Positions 50,501-61,284 of a stretch of 64,000 nt of DNA are shown here, piece by piece (the stretch's first letter is position 1; every line of letters starts with the position of its first letter). The notes under the pieces were generated by a model that worked only from the letters and a program-made list of their open reading frames with translations, was not told the DNA's origin and ran no database searches. The position numbers and the translations under genes are program-made. Origin of the DNA: Nissolia schottii (lineage: Eukaryota > Streptophyta > Magnoliopsida > Fabales > Fabaceae); the NCBI GenBank assembly GCA_003254905.1, contig QANU01046033.1:193597-257596 (forward strand), in the 5' to 3' direction.

Positions 50501-51032
50501 AACCCAACTAATTAGAATTTCATCATACATGGAAAAGATCTAATTCCTTGGAGTCGATTACTAATCTAGAGAGGAACATTAACAATTAAAGTCAGAACCA
50601 CCAACTTAAACACAAGACCGTCGGTTATTGGACATAAGCAAATCTCTTTCAGTCAGTAATTTGATCCAAAATCAATTATGGCTTACCGGAAGAAGAGAAT
50701 CGGATAACATTCACCGCAGAACTATGGTAAGACAACCCATTAAGATAGGAAACTACGGGTATCTTCTTCTGTGCTCCCGATGGTTTTATAGACCAAAACT
50801 GAAAGCACAAATTAATTCCGATGGTTTAACCCTAATGACGCAGAGGCGAAACGAAATGGAGCAATTAGGAATGAGAGGGAAGTTGTTGAGAGAGAATAAA
50901 GATGGAAGGAAGGGGGACCTTGATGTCGAAATCGGCGCCGGCGGTGGCGAGAGTGGCGGAGGGAGGGTGGAAATCGAGGGTTAAGACGGGCTTCCCCTCG
51001 TGCCAGCTGATCTGAACTGTCCCGCCCTTCAT
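47509..51032 (-). CDS. FAS2: FASCIATA2, CAF-1 p60 subunit
   Basis: Twelve minus-strand exons: 50919-51032, 50687-50798, 50379-50405, 50203-50275, 49802-49905, 49482-49693, 49295-49391, 48947-49019, 48652-48740, 48284-48422, 48088-48188 and 47509-48008. All are GT-AG; the total is 1641 nt, giving 546 residues. The protein opens [20 protein letters not shown] and carries a WD40 propeller. Family markers include [75 protein letters not shown] and [20 protein letters not shown]. With FAS1 and MSI1 it forms the histone chaperone that deposits H3-H4 on replicated DNA. The last exon encodes an acidic tail built of 27-residue repeats. Its promoter carries E2F sites and a telo-box. Confidence 0.95.
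47640..47965 (-). repeat. 27-residue tandem repeats in the FAS2 tail
   Basis: Within the last FAS2 exon an 81-bp unit recurs; the words encoding DDMVIEAT-type segments lie at 47702, 47783 and 47864, exactly 81 apart. At protein level about four units (AESRK[19 protein letters not shown]) are seen, with the last one partial. Confidence 0.75.
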
Positions 51033-51094
51033 TCCTTCACACTCTTGTTTCTCTTCTCTTGCGTAGCTTCAGATCAGATCAGATCAGATCACAG

Positions 51095-51107
51095 TTTTAG
51101 GGTTTAG
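51095..51107 (-). promoter_or_regulatory. telo-box ahead of FAS2
   Basis: TTTTAGGGTTTAG on the plus strand lies 63 bases upstream of the FAS2 ATG. A GATCA tandem (about 51070-51091) lies beside it. Confidence 0.5.
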
Positions 51108-51173
51108 AGTGAGGAAGAAGATGAAGATGAAGATGAAGATGGAGATGGAGATGAAGAAAGGAGAAAACGAAAA

Positions 51174-51209
51174 TTTTGGCGCCCCCTTCCTTTTCACTTG
51201 GCGGGAAAA
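51174..51209. promoter_or_regulatory. two E2F-type sites ahead of FAS2
   Basis: TTTTGGCGCC at 51174-51183 and GGCGGGAAAA at 51200-51209 both fit the E2F consensus TTTSSCGC or its complement. They lie 142-177 bases upstream of the FAS2 ATG, where S-phase genes usually carry them. Confidence 0.6.
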
Positions 51210-52887
51210 GCTTGCTTACCCACACAAGCACCAACGCTTCCCCCTTCTTCCGCAACCCGCTATATTGACCTCCAACTCTCTGGAGTCGCTTCAGCAAAGC
51301 CCAATGCCAATGGTAAACTTTGATCTAAAAAAGCCCAACTGTAACCCAATCATTTTAAGCCTAATTCCATCCGCACGTAATTCTTTTTTACTTTTGGTCG
51401 TCCATACTATTTTATTTAAAATCCATTTTCTGGCCTTCTGGGCTCCCTACTTCTATCACAGAAAATTTTTCAACCATAAAAATATTCAATATTGTCAGAT
51501 TTATATAAAGGGTTATGCTATACCAACAATAAAAGTGGACAACAAAATATAAATAAGGTACAAAGTATAATAACTTTTAATTATATATGAGCTATACATA
51601 TTTTTTGTACTATACAATAATTTTGTCTTCTTAGTATATTTTATATGTTGTCTTTGTATAATTATTTACTTTTATTATTCACGTAGAATTTCTCCTATAT
51701 AAAGTATGTCCATTATATTTTAGTATTTTACGGGATCAAAAAAATTCTTTTACACATTTGTAAGAAACAAATTGCCTTTCACATATCTAGGGCGTATCAT
51801 TCGGGTGAAATTAATTAAAAAAGTTGTACACACAACTCTTTTTTTTTTATTAGTCTGATATATTTCATTTTTCCTTTAAGAATTTACATAAGTTTCAGCA
51901 TAAAAAAAATTGCATGATATACAATGTGATTAAATTCCAATGGTGCATGCCAAATTATCTTCAATAAAGAAATAAGTCTCCGACTACAAGAATTTGTTAT
52001 TAATTACAAAATAGTTCGAAAAGAAAAATAGTAAGTTCGAACATATCAAGAACCGAAAGAGTACAGTTATCACTTATAATGAAACATGCACTACAAAAAT
52101 AATTGAGTAGGAAATATGATACTCTGGGGGTCCCCTAAAAATACAAATAAATTAAAAAGGGAAAAATAAAAGATTATATTTTTGAAAATGATATCACTAG
52201 TTTATCCAGGAAAAAAGAAAGGGTATCAATCATGGTAGAGTAGCTAGGAACAATCATTGAAGCTTTTCATCACTTGGTTGAAAAATGCGAACGCTTTATT
52301 TCTCCCAATGAAATATAACGTTGTAATTTTCTCACGTAATAAAAATATGTTAAATTTTTCATTATCAATTTTTTATTTGTTTATTCACATTTTTAATGAA
52401 TAGTGAAAAATTTAATATAATTTTGTCACGTAAAAAAATAAAATGAGAGGACTCATTCTTTTTTAGTTGAGAAATTTTTACGTGATCCTAAACAAACTAA
52501 CTCAGCAGAGTATTATGTGTTGGATAAACTTCAAAATCAAACTGCACGGTGAATATAAATTGAAATGGCATTCTTTATGTTGTAGGAAACCCTCAATGAA
52601 CAAAAAAATCTCCCCTCAATCTCGAATATTCCCCATGTACTCTTTTACAACACTAGCAATAGCTTCAGGCCAAACAAGTACACCAATGCTAGATAAACAT
52701 GCAAATCAACCTGCTCTCATGTTTGCAATGAGTAATGTTTTTTATACATAGCTGAGTGTAGGTAATGGCAAAGCTGAGCATTAGATCAAATTCAAAACTA
52801 TATATATCATGAAAAACTAACTTGTGCAAATAATTATAACACAAATTAAGACAAAATGGTTTTTGCATTAACTAGGCAAAAATGCAA
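51210..52887. other. spacer between FAS2 and the invertase inhibitor
   Basis: AT-rich, with no gene recognised. The last part probably includes the short 3' UTR of the inhibitor gene. Confidence 0.45.
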
Positions 52888-53415
52888 CTACCAATTAAGA
52901 TTATCAATAATTCCCAAAGCAACATCACATATACGCTTCAGTCCATCCTCTCTACGCCCAAGGTCAGGGGGGTAAACCAAAGCAGGGTACCCTCTGAACA
53001 AGTTGTGACAAGCATTCGGGTAATCCGCAGCGGCGGTAACATGCATGTAAGCATAGTCATACACCTCATCAGCCAAATCCTGAGCTGAAGATTGGAGAGC
53101 GTCGCCGGCGTAGGTGTACTTGTCGGCACAACCCTTGATGACCTTTTTCAGTGATGTATCGTTGACCGCAGGATCAAGCAGTTGAGAAGACAAGTAGGAA
53201 GAAGTTGATGTGGCATTGGCCATTCCAATCCCAACCATGATCATGGCTAGGCCCTTAGGGTCTGAGTTCTTGCTGCTTGGATCTGACCTGAGGGACGACA
53301 AGCATAGATCGAAGTGCTTCGTCTTCTTGCAGGTTTTCTTGATCAAAGATGTGTCTCCATTCACAAATGTGTTTGCTAGAAAGAAGAGGAATAGATGCAA
53401 GATCTTGGGAGCCAT
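52888..53415 (-). CDS. invertase inhibitor, C/VIF2-like (PMEI superfamily)
   Basis: Single exon, 175 residues. A signal peptide covers about residues 1-20 (hydrophobic HLFLFFLANTFVNG). The four-cysteine PMEI fold follows: an N-terminal hairpin with a Cys pair (KKTCKKTKHFDLC), Cys in KGCADKY, and the C-terminal PNACHNLFRGYPALVYP signature. PNxCH is typical of invertase (fructosidase) inhibitors rather than PME inhibitors. Such proteins block acid invertases in wall or vacuole and so tune sucrose cleavage. It is transcribed in the same direction as FAS2 and lies 1.9 kb upstream of it, as C/VIF2 (At5g64620) adjoins FAS2 (At5g64630) in Arabidopsis. Assignment to inhibitor versus PMEI rests on motif and synteny, not on biochemical proof. 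Confidence 0.88.
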   Translation of the reverse strand: MAPKILHLFLFFLANTFVNGDTSLIKKTCKKTKHFDLCLSSLRSDPSSKNSDPKGLAMIMVGIGMANATSTSSYLSSQLLDPAVNDTSLKKVIKGCADKYTYAGDALQSSAQDLADEVYDYAYMHVTAAADYPNACHNLFRGYPALVYPPDLGRREDGLKRICDVALGIIDNLNW

Positions 53416-53443
53416 TAGTTATTGTGTGTGAATATCAAGATCA

Positions 53444-53452
53444 AGGTATATA
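53444..53452 (-). promoter_or_regulatory. TATA box of the inhibitor gene
   Basis: Minus-strand ATATATACC lies about 30 bases before the ATG at 53415, implying a very short leader. Confidence 0.45.
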
Positions 53453-55822
53453 TGTTGATAAAGTTTTGGTCGGGAGTTGGTAAAGTGAGAATGTCTGCTC
53501 AAATTGTATACTAATGTAAGCAGAGGCAATAAAGCCAACAAGCAGTGGTTGTGTTGATCCTTTTCTTCTTCAGATCTATTTACCTCCCGTTGGAATTAGC
53601 CTTTCAAGAATAAATAAATTTGCACCGACAAAGAAGTTGAGTAGTAGTTGACATAGTACGCTACCTTGACCTTGTTCTTATGGGACATGTAATTATACTT
53701 TCTAAGTGATGTTTTATTAATTCTTTAAATATATTATTAACTTAATATATTTAAATATAATTACATTCAAATACACACGTATGACGTATTTAGAAATAAA
53801 ATGATGTTACTTGGTAATGGATGAAAGTAATAGTATATTGTACTATATATAACAATTTACTGGATTATTTTGTCTGCTTGTAATGGAAAGACAAATCATT
53901 GCAATATTCTATGTAGGACTCTCGTGACATGTAGAAGTAATTAATGTAGGTTGGTTTGGGGCCATGTTGTTGTGATAAGTAATCAGTACATGTAAGAAAT
54001 TCTCTCCTAGTAGGACATTATTGTTGGTTATAGACAATGATTATATTATATACTTTTTTTTGGGAAGGGATAGATAATGAGTTGTTATGGGGGGGCCTAA
54101 TTACTTTTGGAAGCCAGTAAGCTATGATTCTAAGGCATTGCGTGTCAGGTAACAAAAGTCCAGAGCTCAGAGTCACGGGTCGCAAGCAACAAGAACCTAG
54201 ACTCTGTCAATCCAATGTCTCTCCGATTCTGATACACTTACTGTTTTGATGAAGAGTGCATTCATCACACAGGACGAAACTTCAACCACCAATCATTGGG
54301 TACCTTCTAGATTTTACCCATGTAAAAAGGCTATGGAAATTTGAATTCGGTCTACCTTTTGTCAGAAGATTTTCAGCGTTGTAGAGCTAAATATCTCTTA
54401 GGAGCAATTCCGATTTCTCATAATTCTGACGTTCAAGTGATTCTAAGAGTTAATAAGACGGAGGTGTATGACAGTAAGTGACGGTATCTTTGATTTCGCA
54501 ATAATTACTTTGACATTTAAATTAGTATAAGAGTGATATAAAGTGATAATTACAGATACAACATGTATTAAAAGTGAGTAAATTTCACACTTACATATTG
54601 TGATATACTTTATAAATGTAGTCGAGATCATTATAAGATTAATTATGTTTTGTATGCATAAACGCACTCATGATATCTTATAAAGTTGATATGTATTACA
54701 CTTTTCTCAGTTGCTGTCTAGGTAAACGTTAATACTTAAATTACCTATTGGTCTTCAGTTCAATTAGTCTTGTGTTTATGAAGATGGGCCGAAACTATTT
54801 CGGATCTTTCTAACTTGTTTGCTCATCTCAAACAAGCATATGAAATATATGTCATATTTTTAGGTATGACCGTAACAATATCCAATTCGTGCCATCAATA
54901 ATACTATTAACACAAGAAAATTAAAGCAGTAAAAATTTCATTACAAGCAAAATATTCCCTTAATTGTATGTGATAAATGACATTTGATTCTCAAATCAAG
55001 TTAACAAAATTTGAATGAAAGAACTCAAAGAACAGATGGAACAATTGAGTAGCGGGTGAGGACTTTACACATATATGCACATTGAGAGCATAAACCGGTA
55101 GCTAGCTCTGAAAATGTAGATTTACTACCGAACTGAACTGCTGAACCTGAATAACTAATTTTAACTTACTAAATACCATTTAACTAATATTCTAACCATG
55201 CATGAACTAAAGTCCAATGGGTCACGTGATGGAAATTTCCTCTTTGCTGCTGTTGTGTGGACTTTTGTGGGCCATGTGTAGAGTAAGATGATTTTCATTG
55301 GGCTTATCATGCGTTGCATTGCATGCCCACTTGTTATGGACAAGGCCATAGGGGCCCAATGGTCCACAACCAATAATCCGTGGAATAAAGTGACTCGATC
55401 AAATTGCCCCGTGGAGGGATTTGACCCGACACTGTTCCCTTCAAACTAGAGTAACCGTCCATCAATGTGTAACGCGGATTGGTATAACGCAGACCGAAAT
55501 CTCCGCTCATCAAGATACGCGAAACCACTCGAGATATCCTCCCCTCATCAAGGTACGCGGAATCATTCATAACGGTCAACACAGGTATTTAACTCCCAGA
55601 AAAACTCAGGATAGGGACTCAACAAAGGCGATGACTATGCGGAGGCAACAAAGGCAACGACTGCTCGGAGGCAGCAAAGGTGGCAACAAGTCTAAAGAGT
55701 CGAGAAGGTAGCAACGGAAAAGGCATATTAGTTTTACTGAAAACAAAAAAGAGAGTTATTGTGGAAAGTGGAGAGCCTAAGCTCTAAAGCAACGAAAGGG
55801 AAAAATATGGCTCACGGAGGGT
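53453..55822. other. intergenic DNA, partly retroelement-derived
   Basis: No gene recognised. From about 55380 to 55820 the composition changes: it is GC-richer and has a repeated GGAGGCAACAAAGGCAACGA-like word at about 55640-55675. This is likely internal sequence of the minus-strand retroelement whose LTR follows. Confidence 0.4.
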
Positions 55823-55840
55823 GCCATGACTCTAATACCA
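55823..55840 (-). other. retrotransposon primer binding site
   Basis: On the minus strand TGGTATTAGAGTCATGGC matches the initiator-methionine tRNA-type binding site (TGGTATCAGAGC) with one mismatch over the core. It lies one base after the LTR end. Confidence 0.65.
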
Positions 55841-55841
55841 T

Positions 55842-56084
55842 TGAAGTCCCATGATTGATCACTAAAAAATAAACAAGGAACATGGAATAAACAAGAAATA
55901 TAACTCAGGAAAAATATATTGTATTAATGAGGGTTGTGATTTGATACAATAAGAAATGTCTATAAATAAGCTAAAAAACAGAATCAGAACATAAATATAA
56001 AATCAACATAAATCAAAAGGAATCAAACTAAATAAACATTAGATCAATTTAAAATAAATCAAAGATATGATAATATTCTTAACA
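55842..56084 (-). mobile_element. LTR of a copia-type or TRIM retroelement (remnant)
   Basis: On the minus strand the 243-bp segment starts TGTTAAGAATATTATC, ends GGGACTTCA and is followed by the primer binding site, so it is the 5' LTR. No second LTR is found within about 1 kb, and no pol domain is seen, so the element is truncated or very degraded. Confidence 0.6.
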
Positions 56085-58035
56085 TCCATTTCTCCATAAA
56101 TTAAACATTAGCCTATATATATGGGGGATATATATTGAGAAGTTGAAGGATTGCACTAGATAGATTTGTTTAAATGGTTTCACTAGAGAAGCGAAAGGAA
56201 AAATGGGACAGAAAAATTATCTGAGTTGGTTAATCCTTTTTCCTTCTCTTTATTAATTTGTTTCCTACATGTGAATTTGGGTGACCACACTATGCTCTAT
56301 AAATTTTGCCATAGCTCCTTGTCATATTTTTGCTTGGAGATTTATCTCAGCTGGCCTCTACTATTCAGTTAGGGCTCCCAAACATGTTGATCTGATTACA
56401 AGCTCATCATGTCATAAGATCTTCAATATTATTTTTAAAATGACTCTTCATAATTATTAGGCTTGAATATATCCTCGACAAACATATTATAAATTTCATG
56501 ATTTTAATCTTTGTCATTACTTAAACTTGTTAATTACTAATGTGATTAACTATGTGTTACAACAACAATATCATATGATTAAAATAAACTCATTTGACAC
56601 TAATCTAACCCATTACCCATTATTTTACCCAATTTTGGGTGGTGTGCTGAGGCAAATTTTGATCAAATAGTGAGTTATAGATCTGGGCTTGACTCAGATG
56701 AACTTATTTTGCTCACATGCATTATTGGCATAACATTTTAGGTTAACCACATCCGCAATTAACACACTCCATGCAATTTATGATACTTTTAGATCAAAAA
56801 CAAAAAATATAACATTTTAGAAGCTTAAAACCAAATTTTAAATTTTTTTGAAGACCCAAAACATATATAAACTTAATTATTAATTTAAAAAGACATTTCT
56901 AAGTCATACTTATTTTGATTTTAATAGTCTTTATATATATATATTACTTTTACTAATTTCTAGTTAAATCTTGATTTTTTAAAATCTAATAATTTAATCT
57001 AGTTAATTTTTATAATTTAAATATTGTATACTTACTATTTCGATATAAAAATAATTTTCTATATTAGTATATTAATTATATACTTGTGTTGATAGATTGA
57101 ATGAAAATACGGAAATTTATGATTTAGGGTTTAATTATAAAACTAATTTATGGTTACGGAATTTATTTAAAAATATTTTCATAAACTATAAAAATATTAC
57201 ACAGTAGTATCACTACAAATTGACAGTATATACAATTGACAACATATATAGGTTATAATAGTTTTGATAATAATTTTCTTAATTTTTTTAATAAGTCCAG
57301 ATTATGGATATTGTTTCAAATGTTGGACAACATTTTTTTTAATAAATATTAAGATAATTTAAAAAAATAATTCAATTTCTAAAAAAAATAGTTTTCAAAA
57401 AAAATATTTACTGGTTGATCATATTTTTAAGCCGAAGCAAAAACACCAAACACTATACAAACTATTTTCATAAAACTATTTTATTAGTTTCGCCAACCAA
57501 GTATTTAAAATTGATGACCCGAAGTGGACTTTTAAAATAAGTACTTTTTTTTTTTCAAATTTTTAATTATTTTTTACAGACCACGTACTAACCCCGAACT
57601 AAATAAATTTTTGCATTTTCAAAAGGCATATTTTTATGAAACATATTTTTTATTCAAATCTGATTCCTCCACCGATTGACGGTCTAGAGGAAATCAAGGA
57701 AGAGCCTTTAAGTTGATAATAGTCTACCCACTATTATGCCACACCTATTTCTAGCATCAGAAATACAATAGACCCGTATATACACCCCCATTTTATACCT
57801 AATCAATGACAGTTATACGGTCTACAATAGACCTTTCTCGTTAACACCATCATGCAACTCCCCGACTCAATTTTCTCAACCATATGACAAACGAAAACGC
57901 ACTCCGACGTGATTTTCTCAGCTATACCACACTCGAACCAATCAAATAATTTATTCTGAGCTATAGAATCCACATACAGAAGCATTCTTGGAATGAATCA
58001 GTTTCGCGTTGTTCATGGAGTGTGTTGTTATGGAG
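56085..58035. other. AT-rich intergenic DNA
   Basis: Non-coding, with many A and T runs. No gene or bounded element recognised. Confidence 0.45.
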
Positions 58036-58990
58036 TTTAAAACAGTTTTACAAAACATGATATATGATTTTAGTGCACAAACATTATGTGCTGGTGTAAC
58101 AACACTGTGATTTTACTTAAACATAAATAAGTTCACAATATTTATACATTTTGAATGAACAAACTTTATAAAAATTAGTTCACATACGTGTGTACACGCA
58201 TTTTTATACATTATGATGGATGAACTTTACATATATGCATATTACTTAATGTATAGTTAAGTATTTTTGTAGAACATGATATCTGATTTTAGTGCACAAA
58301 TTTTATATGACCTTGCGCACAAGCTTTATATGGCTGAGTGCACAAACATTACGTACTTGTGTACAACAATGTGGTTTTACTCAAACACAAATAAGTTCAC
58401 AATTTTTATACATTTTGAATGGACAAATTTTTAACAATTAGTTCACATACATGTGTATACACACTTTTATACATTATAATGGATAGACTTTACATATATG
58501 CATATTACTTAATGTATAGTTAAGTATGTTTGCAGAATATGATATCTGATTGGAGTGCACAAACTTTATATGACCGTGTGCACAAACATTATATGGCTCA
58601 GTGCACAAACATTACGTGCTGGTGTAACAACACTGTGATTTTACTCAAACATAAATAAGTGCACAATATTTATACATTTTAAATGGACAAACTTTATAAA
58701 AATTAGTTCACATATGTGTGTACACACACTTTTATACATTATGACGGATGAACTTTACATATATGCATATTACCTAATGTATAGTTAAATATTTTTGCAG
58801 AATATGATATTCGATTGGAGTGCACAAACTTTATATGACTCTATGCAAGAACATTATATGAGTATGTGTACAAACATTACGTACTGTGTACAATGATTTG
58901 ATTTTACTCAAACATAAATAAGTTCATAATCTTTATACATTTTGAATGAACAAATTTTATAACAATTAATTCACATAAACCCAGCCACAT
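58036..58990. repeat. tandem array of about 263-bp units
   Basis: The landmark AACATGATATCTGATTTTAG (or AATATGATATCTGATTGGAG) recurs at 58054, 58273, 58536 and 58801 (spacings 219, 263, 265). Each unit also holds GTGCACAAAC words, TTTTACTCAAACATAAATAAG, TAGTTCACATA and CATATATGCATATTAC. Confidence 0.75.
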
Positions 58991-59164
58991 AAACCCTAAA
59001 CCATAACAACATATATTTGCACATCTTTTCAGAACTGTGATGTTAATTGAGCAGTAGAAACTTGGTCATTAACCAAGCAAGGAGGTAGATTCAGATGAGT
59101 CTTTCTTTTTGTTCGATGAGATTCATCTCAGCATTATCTAAGATTACATCAACTTCAGTATGTG

Positions 59165-59280
59165 CTTCTTCCAGAACCTTCTTGTTGGCGTGAAAGTCGA
59201 GTGTCATGCGGGAGTAATACCACTCTATCACCTGGCGTGAGGGAGGACTTCTTCACAGTTTTGGTGCAGACGCGTCCCAG
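59165..59280 (-). pseudogene. RPS17 (eS17) pseudogene fragment
   Basis: The minus strand encodes [12 protein letters not shown], then after a 4-base insertion (CTCA) [19 protein letters not shown] and VLEE. This is the N-terminal 35 or so residues of cytosolic ribosomal protein S17. The expected ATG reads CTG (59278-59280), the insertion shifts the frame, and homology stops at VLEE, so it is non-functional. Similarity is lost at a point inside the gene, as expected for a captured or retro-copied fragment. Confidence 0.72.
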
Positions 59281-59494
59281 TTGTGTTTGTAGCAAAGTCA
59301 TAGTGTTTGACCAGCTGATGCACAAACATTACAGTCACACATACACAAACTTTATATGACATTGTGCACATACTTTGCACCGGTGTTGGATTGTGTGAAG
59401 AATATTTGTCAGCGTCCTTAGTAACAGTTGCCCATTTGAGTGATCGTGAAGGAGCCATTTCTACAGCAATCAACAATTAACATCACGAATTTAA

Positions 59495-59720
59495 TTCAAA
59501 AGCTTTTACTCACACTTTTATACACTCTAATGCATAAAATTTACATATATGCATATTACTTAATGTATAGTTAAGTAATATTGCAAAATATGATGTCTGA
59601 TTTGAGTGTACAAACATTATATGACTTTATGCACAAACATTGAGTACTTGTGTACAACACTGATTTCACTCAAACATAAATTAGCTCACAATCTTTTACA
59701 CAATGCTTTGTGTTTCCACT
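59495..59720. repeat. detached further copy of the 263-bp tandem unit
   Basis: Contains CATATATGCATATTAC, then AATATGATGTCTGATTTGAG at 59587 and CACTCAAACATAAATTAG, in the same order as the array at 58036-58990. About 500 bp, including the RPS17 fragment, separate it from the array. Confidence 0.65.
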
Positions 59721-60128
59721 AAACCCATACACCCTTATATACATCACCAAATTAGAAAGTTAGACGGAAGACATATCACTGAACAAAAGCATAAACGGTG
59801 AACTCAGTTTCGATGTACTCACCAGTGTTTGTTTTCGACGAGAGTGAAGACAGAAAAAGATTTAATGATAATCATTCATTTGGTCATTGAAACGATTCGT
59901 GTATTTCAATCCTTATTTCCGAGGCAAGGAAGTGGAAGGGTGAAGGTTACGCATGTGTATGACTCGCAAGTGAGCGCGAGTGAGAGTATGAATGGAGTTG
60001 GCAGTTAATACATGAGGTTCACCGTATATTAATACATGTGTATGTATGGTGTATGGTTAAGGTGTACGTGTATCAGAGCTATTCTAGCATAGCACAATTT
60101 TGACACCCTGCACATTGACCTTTACAGG
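59721..60128. other. spacer, no gene recognised
   Basis: No coding or repeat boundary could be set here. Confidence 0.4.
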
Positions 60129-61092
60129 CAGTGAGACTCGAACCCAAGACCTCTGTCATTCACAACAATGGTTTATCCACTAGACTAGCATTACTTTTTG
60201 CAACATTGTATGCAATCATATTTATTAATATAATTTTATTATTTAATTTTTCTTTTTAAAGAAACCCTAATCTAAAAAGTCCCTAGGACTCTCCCACACT
60301 CACACTGTCATCTCATCTGAATAATGTGGGAGAGTTTTGCTGACATTTTCCTTTTTGTTTTTTGTTGGTCAAATGCCATATATTCTATTTATGATCTTAC
60401 TATCACGTACTAAGCAAGAGAATTGGTAATATACATAACAAAGTTGAGCAAACTTTTTTGGGATATGGACTTTGGTTTCTTAATGATAAAATCAATGGAT
60501 GAAAATTTGATTTTCCTCTCACATAAAGGATATTCACGTTGCCTAGATTTGTCTTTTGATCTGTTTCTTCATGGGCATACCCCAACAGCTTGCAACTTTA
60601 GAGTTTCAATTCTTTATTGAAAATGTCTTTTTGATTCATATTGAATTTATACACTCTTGCTTGTTATATAGTAAATGTTATATATTCAGTTAAACTCTCT
60701 CCCGTCTCTCAAGAAATACCTTTATATATATTAGTTTTTTTTACTTTAGAATATTATTATATTAAGAAATTAAGTTATTAACAAAAATAATACTTTGTTA
60801 TGATAAAAAAAATACACAGACAGGTCTATCACTGATATATGACATTTTACCAACCAAAAACAAAAAGGAAAATGCCAGCAAAGCTTTCTCGCATTATTAA
60901 GATGAGATGAGAGTGTGAGTGTGGGAGAGTCATAGGGACTCTTTAGATTAGGGTTTCTTTAAAAAGAAAAATTAAATAATAAAATTATATTAATAAATAT
61001 GATTGCATACAACGTTGCAAAAAGTAATGCTAGTCTAGTGGATAAGCCATTGTTTTGAAAGACCAAGAGGTCTTGGGTTTGAGTTTCACTGG
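60129..61092. mobile_element. large inverted-repeat element with tRNA-like ends
   Basis: The left arm, about 60129-60382, and right arm, about 60834-61092, are inverted copies (roughly 85-90% by eye), with about 450 bp between. Shared landmarks from the outside in are CAAGACCTC, CCACTAGACTAGCATTACTT, AATCATATTTATTAATATAA, AGAAACCCTAATCTAAA, CCTTTTTGTTTTT and the inner ATATAT. Near the outer ends the minus strand of the left arm carries a pol III A-box (TAGTCTAGTGG) and B-box (GGGTTCGAGTC), as in a tRNA-derived SINE head. No transposase is present. It could be a fold-back DNA element or two SINE-like copies in inverted order. Confidence 0.6.
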
Positions 61093-61249
61093 AGGTGAAA
61101 TAAATTAATTTTTTTAGTAGACACAAATGAACATTTGTGAGTAAACACCTATAACTATGGAGAGCTTTAATTAATGTGCGTATGATTTTGACGTTGAACA
61201 AGTGACTCATATTATTTTATTAAAAATTTACTACATATTTTGTTAAAGG

Positions 61250-61282
<33 letters not shown>

Positions 61283-61284
<2 letters not shown>

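Noticed and set aside
51500-51720. Possible MITE downstream of the E2F region
   Set aside because: Inverted similarity is weak and could be AT-rich chance pairing; no ends or TSD could be fixed.
58036-58990. Centromeric-type satellite
   Set aside because: Only four adjoining units, embedded in a gene-bearing region; a local tandem duplication is simpler.
60131-60195. A tRNA gene at the end of the fold-back element
   Set aside because: A- and B-box words are present, but no cloverleaf with paired acceptor stem or anticodon arm can be drawn; better read as a SINE-like head.
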